64,000 nt of DNA from Apricaphanius iberus (taxonomy: Eukaryota > Chordata > Actinopteri > Cyprinodontiformes > Aphaniidae), in the NCBI GenBank assembly GCA_028564705.1, contig JAPXFQ010001705.1:558001-622000 (forward strand), in the 5' to 3' direction. Each line of letters begins with the position of its first letter. The first letter of the stretch is position 1. The notes under the pieces are model-generated. The model did no database searches and had not been told where the DNA came from. It saw only the letters and a program-made list of their open reading frames with translations. Position numbers and translations under genes: made by a program. Of this stretch, positions 59,301-64,000 are shown piece by piece.

Positions 59301-61540
59301 ACGCTTCGGCAGTCAGTCGGGCACATTCCCTGCATACATAAAATCTATCCACAAGCTTTTCAGTGGCTCAGAAGTGGGGAGGACAAAAAGATTTATGTTC
59401 TCTTTTGTACACCAAGGTACAGTGCAGTTTGGATGCGGTCTGGACTCCATGCTGTTGGTTTGTTGTTTGCCTGTTACTGTAGTTCTGCGCGCCGCGGAGG
59501 GAGGGACTTGCAGGGTGTAGTTCGGGGAAGGGGTAGTTGACTGGAACTCAAAACGTAATATGCCGAAACGTGTCGTCATATGATGAACTGCCAAACAGCC
59601 CGTTTCTGAGAGCAAATTTCACGATGTAGGCAGACATACCCCGGAACAAAGGAAAGACTAATCAGTCATTTTAACCCCTTAGGGGCCGTAGGTAGGCTGG
59701 GGGAACTAAAATATATGATCAAAAACCTAAAAAAAAGGTTAATTTTATGCCAGGTCCACTTTAAATCAATACAACTTAAAGCCAAAGGTTTAACTGTTTT
59801 CCCTTTTAAACGTCACCAATAGGTTGTTGATTGGGAAGAATTATTAAAATCTACAACGTTGCACAAAGAACAATGTTGGACATAATATTTACTCGCACCA
59901 GAAGAATGTGCAACAATTAAACATGCTCCGTTCTGTCTGGAGAAACTTCAAATTTAACTTATAGCTGACAGTCCTGCAATAGGGCAGCTACCTGTGGGTG
60001 ATCCGCATGAAGTTGTTTCAGGTGAAAAAAATATATTAAAAAATTCATGGCCCCGGGGGGGAGTTTATTTAATGGGAGTGAGACATTATTGTTGTTGTAA
60101 TGTATTGTTTAAGACTCTCAAAGAGGAAAATGTTGATATGTTGTTTTGGTGGAGGGAGAAGGAGGGAATTTTTGCCGAAGTTGCGCTGATGACAAAATGT
60201 TGTCGCTACCCATCCAGCGCTTTCAGTGATTCAGAAATGAGAAATCTAGGTAAATCCAGGGACTGTGGACAGTGTTTGTGTTCTGCTCAGTGATTTCTGC
60301 ACAATTTAAATTTCAGCAGCAATATCCAAATAACAAAAGACTAATAATTCATTGCACTATAACTTACTTTCAATAATGGATCAAGTTAATTTCCTTTTTG
60401 ATTTTCACAGGTATTATATTTTAAGGCTGTAAAACCCCTCACTACACACTTTTTTACACTTTACCCAGACATACATTAATGGTTTATTCAGACCAGAAAA
60501 GTCTTTTAGTCCGGTTGTTTGGTCCGGATCAATGACAAACTATTTTTGGTTCCTTTGGTGCGGTTTGTATTCAGACTGTTAAGTTTTGCAAGTGCACTAT
60601 ATTTTGTAAACACATCGACGTGTGTGACGATCGGTGCTGCTATTGGACACCAATGACAGGGGGGCGTAGCTAAGCGCAAAGACCCAGACATGGATGTAAA
60701 CAGCAGCAAAATCATATAGATATCAGAGCTGCAGGATGGATGCGAGCCCAAAGAAACGCGGAGGAGAGCAGGAGCAAGATGACAAGGCTGGGAGGTGAGC
60801 GAACACCGGGCCGAGCTGCAGATGAGACGTGAGTGGAATTGGATCAGCTGGCTGTTAGCACCGGGGCTAGCAGTCCTGTCTGTGTCATGATCTCCCAACA
60901 ATTCCGTGTCTGAGCAGCGCATTCAATGCAAGTTTTGCAATGCTCTGTTTGAAAATTTGGAACAGTAAATGCGTGCAGTAAACTGAAGGCGACGATGTGC
61001 TCTGCTCGCGCTGGCTCCCGAAATGCTGGCAGAATGATTAAACAGAAGACAAAGATGAGGAATTAATACCTTTCACTACAGCATGCGGGATATTGATTTT
61101 TTATTATTGGCCCTGTGAGTCAAATGCATGGGTTAAATAATATGAATAATTTGACAAAAAGGCACATGTATTATGGAGTTGGTTTGTATTAAGATCTGAA
61201 GCAAACCGACTCCCCGTCTGTTTGAGACCGGACCAAGACCACCTAAAAAAGTCGGTCTCGGTCCGTTTCTCTGATCTGCAGCAGGACTCGTTTGTGTGTA
61301 TTCACAACTGCATAAAAAAGGTACGGTCCAGCATTTTAAATCAACCAGCCAACATGTTTTCAGCTTGCTCTTGCTGCTTGCCTCTTTAATACATTTTAAT
61401 CAATTTCTAATCATTTTTAATCAGTCTTTTTTTTTGACACGTCTTGGATATGATTTTATTCTCTTCTTTTAAGTAAACCAAGACTTTTTAATTACTTTTA
61501 TTCCTTTTTTTTTTAGAACTTATCTGACGAGCCAGCGTCG
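56313..61540. other. Gene-free stretch
   Basis: No exon is recognised. 57583-57630 repeats the start of the 35268 repeat. 60490-61330 has words around 'gaccggaccaagacc' and 'ggtccggat' near its ends and may be a decayed MITE. The 138-codon minus-strand frame at 60506-60922 shows no domain and falls inside this possible repeat. Confidence 0.35.
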
Positions 61541-61554
61541 ACAATCTTGTCAAT

Positions 61555-61710
61555 ATGGCTGAGGGAGTAACACAAAAGGTCGCCTTGTGAAAACTGTCGG
61601 ATCTATCAAAAGAAATACGCTTACTCCTGGACAAAATTTGTGCCTTGGAGACTGGACTCCATGACATGCTCTCAATGGAATCTGGTAAGAAGACTAGAAA
61701 CACTGATCAG
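61555..61710 (+). pseudogene. LINE ORF1 start fragment (tentative)
   Basis: Following a pyrimidine-rich stretch ending 'ttttttttttag', an ATG at 61555 opens a frame reading 'MAEGVTQKVAL', a TGA, then 'KLSDLSKEIRLLLDKICALETGLHDMLSMES'. This is a coiled-coil-like start. It is followed by an unrelated insert with 'cagaatcagaatcagcttta'. It is linked to the LINE ORF1 piece at 62696 only by position and strand. Confidence 0.4.
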
Positions 61711-62060
61711 AATCAGAATCAGCTTTAATGGCCAAGTATGACACATACAAGTATGACGCATACAAGGAATTTATGGATACAGTACAACCTGTCCAAGATC
61801 ATTACAAACAACAACAAACAGATCCAGGGGGAGAGGAGACTCTGTTGACATTCTTCTCAGGGACATTTGATTAGGACCAGGTTGAAGGTCTACATAGGAG
61901 CCAAAATATAAATTATTTGGATTGCAGGGAGAGATCAAATATTCCTCTCTGCCCGTTCAGTCTGTCAGTGGTTTCTTTTGTAGTCTAATTCAGCCAAATT
62001 GTAGTTCAAATTAAAGTTCCAAATCCAAATTAATTCCCAGATTAATAGTTCCAAATCCAA

Positions 62061-62444
62061 TTAATTTCCAGTTGCCCCAATTTGCACCGACAGTTTCTCC
62101 AAGTCCGATGACAAATTGCGGATGAGTCCCAGAGCGCCGGCCAGATCGCCTCTTACAGCGTCTGTTCTGCGTCCCAGCTCCCCCAGCATTTGGTTCTGAG
62201 TCTCATCAGTACGAATCAACGCATCCAGCTGTTCCTTCAGCCGTCCAATCGCTTCCAGAACAGTGACCAATCTCGACCGTGTTTCAGATCTTTGTTGCCA
62301 TTTTTCGGTAGTTCCAGTAACTGCCCATTCCAATCAGCAGAAACCCGATCACCATGATTGACACCCCGGTTGACCCTTACCGGTGCTTCGTAGAGTTGAG
62401 TAGATTTTATCAATAGCATTCAGAGACCAGCTGACCATTTCCAT
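62061..62444 (-). pseudogene. Small membrane/coiled-coil reading frame inside a repeat
   Basis: From an ATG at 62442-62444 the frame gives 'MEMVSWSLNAIDKIYSTLR'. A second frame then supplies a hydrophobic segment, 'IMVIGFLLIGMG', and the original frame resumes from about 62290 as 'RSRLVTVLEAIGRLKEQLDALI', 'RRTDAVRGDLAGALGLIRNL' and 'DLEKLSVQIGATGN'. The layout is a short N-terminus, one membrane segment and a heptad-like coiled coil, about 128 codons, broken by two frameshifts. Family not recognised. The 'agaatcagaatcagctttaa' at 61710-61729 suggests it sits inside a dispersed repeat. Confidence 0.45.
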
Positions 62445-62695
62445 CTTCGCCTATTCAGTTTGGTTTCTGGTTTGATACTTGCAACCTAACCATAACTTTC
62501 CCAAAACTTAACAGACAACTTGGTGCTAGACAAAAAAAAAAAAAACATGCTGGTAAAAATGGACATGTAATAAAGTTAACAAGCAGATATTTACCTCTCT
62601 CAGAAGCTGAGAATAATGAATAAAGAGAATCAGAGAGAAATAGAGAACAGGATGTCAAAACAAAAATGGAGAGAAAAACTGTGCAAAGTGTCAAG

Positions 62696-62892
62696 GATAG
62701 AGATATCCTGGTGCTTGGAGACAAAGCCATATCTAATATAAACATGGACAGAATTGTTACAAGCAGCTATCCGAGTGCCACAGTTTCTGACATCACAGAT
62801 GTTCTAAACAGGTAAATTACAAATATCCCTGGGATTAAACAAATTTGAATACATGTTGGTACAGTGGACTTACGAAATAAACAGTCTGAAAT
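62696..62892 (+). pseudogene. LINE ORF1 esterase-like domain fragment
   Basis: The frame reads 'DILVLGDKAISNINM', 'YPSATVSDITDVLNR', a stop, 'IPGIKQI', a stop, 'IHVGTVDLRNKQSEI'. These are the blocks I and III spacing of SGNH/GDSL esterases as found in ORF1 of CR1/L2-type fish LINEs. The catalytic Ser of 'GDS' is Lys here and the 'GTND' Asn is Val, and two stops interrupt. The fragment is cut by the Penelope-like insertion at 62893. Confidence 0.65.
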
Positions 62893-62978
62893 AAGCCTGT
62901 GAATATTCTCATTCATCCAGGTCATGGTTATCTCAAGGAAATTTCAATCAAACGCAACTGGACTTGGTAATTTGTGAA

Positions 62979-63012
62979 GACGTTTCACCTCTTATCCAAG
63001 AGGCTTCATCAG
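62979..63012 (-). ncRNA. Hammerhead ribozyme motif
   Basis: Minus strand CTGATGA (63006-63012), CCTCTT/AAGAGG stem, GAAAC and GTC (62979-62981), the same core as in the fold-back element. Here 'cttgg' is missing next to the cleavage site compared with 47371-47375. Confidence 0.82.
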
Positions 63013-63236
63013 TTCATGCTCGCTGCTGACCAGGCTGGGACTGGTCCAACTAACTGGTGTGGAGACTCAGCTATTTAACCTCTTGAACAAGAATCATTAT
63101 GTCATTGGATCCTTTGTGCTCCATGTCTTAACGACGGTCGTTGGCGTGCCGCCTATTGGTGGAGGTTAGGTTTCGGCTTCATTAGTGCCCTATTGTGTTA
63201 TAACGACAGTCATTGGAGTCACAGTTGTTTCTGTTA

Positions 63237-64000
63237 TTAGAGGCTAATTTGTTTGAGTCTTCTAGGGAGGGATGAAAGTGCAGCATTGTAAATTGGAGAT
63301 AGGTGATGTCTCAGGCCTCCTCCTCTGTTTAGCGATGGTTTCTCTACTTTTACATAGATGGCTTCTTTTACTCCTCTTTCAAACCATCTGTCCTCTCTGT
63401 CTAATATCTGGACATTGCTGTCCTCAAAGGAGTGGGCTTTCTCCTTGAGATGTAAATGAACAGCAGAGTCCATGCCTGAGGAGTTAGCTCTCCTGTGTTG
63501 GGCCATGCGTTTGTACAGTGGTTGTTTGGTTTCACCAATGTAGAGGTCCTTGCATTCTTCATTGCATTGGATTGCATACACCAGGTTGCTTTTGTGTGCG
63601 TGTGGTGTTCTGTCCTTGGGATGTACTAGTCTCTGTCTGAGTGTGTTGCTGGGTTTGAAATACACAGGGATACTGTGTTTGTTAAAAATCCTCCTGAGTT
63701 TTTCAGAAATCCCAGACACATATGGAATGACTACATTGTTTCGTTTGTTTTCTTTTTCTTTTTCAACCACTTTGTTGGCTTTCCTTCTGGAATTAGCTGC
63801 AGTTTTCACAAAAGTCCAGCTGGGGTAACCACAAGTTGTGAGGGTGTCTCTCACGTGCTTGCGTTCTTCCCCTTGGGCCTGTGAGCTGGTGGGTATGTTA
63901 TCAGCTCTGTGTTGCAGGGTCCTGATAACACTAAGCTTGTGTTCCAGTGGGTGGTGTGAGTCAAAAAGTAGGTATTGGTCTGTGTGTGTGGGTTTTCTGC
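63237..64000 (-). CDS. Penelope-like polyprotein, C-terminal part with GIY-YIG endonuclease (partial)
   Basis: The frame is open from the window edge to the stop at 63237 (254 codons visible). It covers 'KPTHTDQYLLFDSHHPLEH', 'CGYPSWTFVK', a basic linker, 'PYVSGISEKLRRIF' and 'RLVHPKDRTP'. The nuclease follows: 'NLVYAIQCNEECKDLYIGET' with the Cys pair between the two motif halves, then 'LYKRMAQHRRA' (catalytic Arg and His area), 'KAHSFEDSNVQILDRE' and 'RGVKEAIYVKVEKPSLNRGGG' (catalytic Glu and Asn). All signature residues are present and there is no stop, so this copy, or at least this end of it, may be recent. The reverse transcriptase lies outside the window. Confidence 0.92.
   Translation of the reverse strand, partial: RKPTHTDQYLLFDSHHPLEHKLSVIRTLQHRADNIPTSSQAQGEERKHVRDTLTTCGYPSWTFVKTAANSRRKANKVVEKEKENKRNNVVIPYVSGISEKLRRIFNKHSIPVYFKPSNTLRQRLVHPKDRTPHAHKSNLVYAIQCNEECKDLYIGETKQPLYKRMAQHRRANSSGMDSAVHLHLKEKAHSFEDSNVQILDREDRWFERGVKEAIYVKVEKPSLNRGGGLRHHLSPIYNAALSSLPRRLKQISL

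Larger units (their letters stand above)
62893..64000 (-). mobile_element. Penelope-like element, second family (runs off the window)
   Basis: It begins with the same terminal sequence, 'aagcctgtgaatattctcat', as the fold-back element at 47288, including the 38-bp extension before 'tctcaagg'. The terminal repeat contains a hammerhead motif (62979-63012 minus) and leads into the 3' end of a GIY-YIG ORF at 63237. The upstream part with the reverse transcriptase lies beyond 64000, so completeness and the second target duplication cannot be judged. Confidence 0.92.

Noticed and set aside
60506..60922. 138-codon minus-strand frame
   Set aside because: No recognisable domain; lies in a segment that looks like a decayed MITE.

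Overview
The window looks like a 64-kb piece of a teleost fish genome: AT-rich, almost gene-free, and full of the transposons and microsatellites usual in ray-finned fish. It holds one convincing host-gene exon. On the minus strand, 24985-25788 carries the first coding exon of an adhesion GPCR of the BAI family, best matching BAI1 (adgrb1). This exon has a good 3' splice site, a short 5' UTR, a signal peptide, a CUB-like N-terminal region and a phase-1 splice donor. No further adgrb1 exon (for example the thrombospondin repeats) was recognised below 24985, so 1-24984 is read as a long intron. The rest, 25789-64000, is read as upstream intron or 5'-flanking DNA.

Nearly everything else that can be named is mobile DNA. 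From left to right: a hAT-type MITE with an 8-bp target duplication (2093-2718); a partial MITE copy (6690-6797); decayed LINE, L1-like and Tc1 scraps (10.8-13.9 kb); an internally deleted PIF/Harbinger element (16514-17294); and a MITE (about 19449-23011) split by a nearly complete Penelope-like element (19700-22696) with a perfect 13-bp target duplication. After the adgrb1 exon come a LINE with an L1-like ORF1 but an L2/CR1-like ORF2 (28.9-33.0 kb) and a 1.97-kb GC-rich retroposed sequence with a 15-bp target duplication and an A-rich tail (39942-41914). Next are a Tc1 fragment (46.3-46.65 kb), a fold-back Penelope-like element (47288-48246), and a 1.25-kb, 22-bp minisatellite with a 550-bp higher-order period abutting the Tc1 transposase remnant it seems to have grown from (50048-51650). 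The right part holds an L2-like LINE fragment (51.9-52.8 kb), a broken LINE ORF1 (61.5-62.9 kb), and a second Penelope-like family entering from the right edge (62893-64000).

The most interesting thread is the Penelope-like elements. Two families are present and all three copies carry hammerhead-ribozyme motifs. Their ends show the asymmetric inverted-repeat-plus-tail architecture, with tails of 34 and 38 bp that look like the first codons of a following unit. In the 19.7-kb element the start codon overlaps the ribozyme cleavage triplet. The fold-back copy carries ribozyme motifs on both strands. All identifications are by eye, from motifs and protein resemblance, with no database search.
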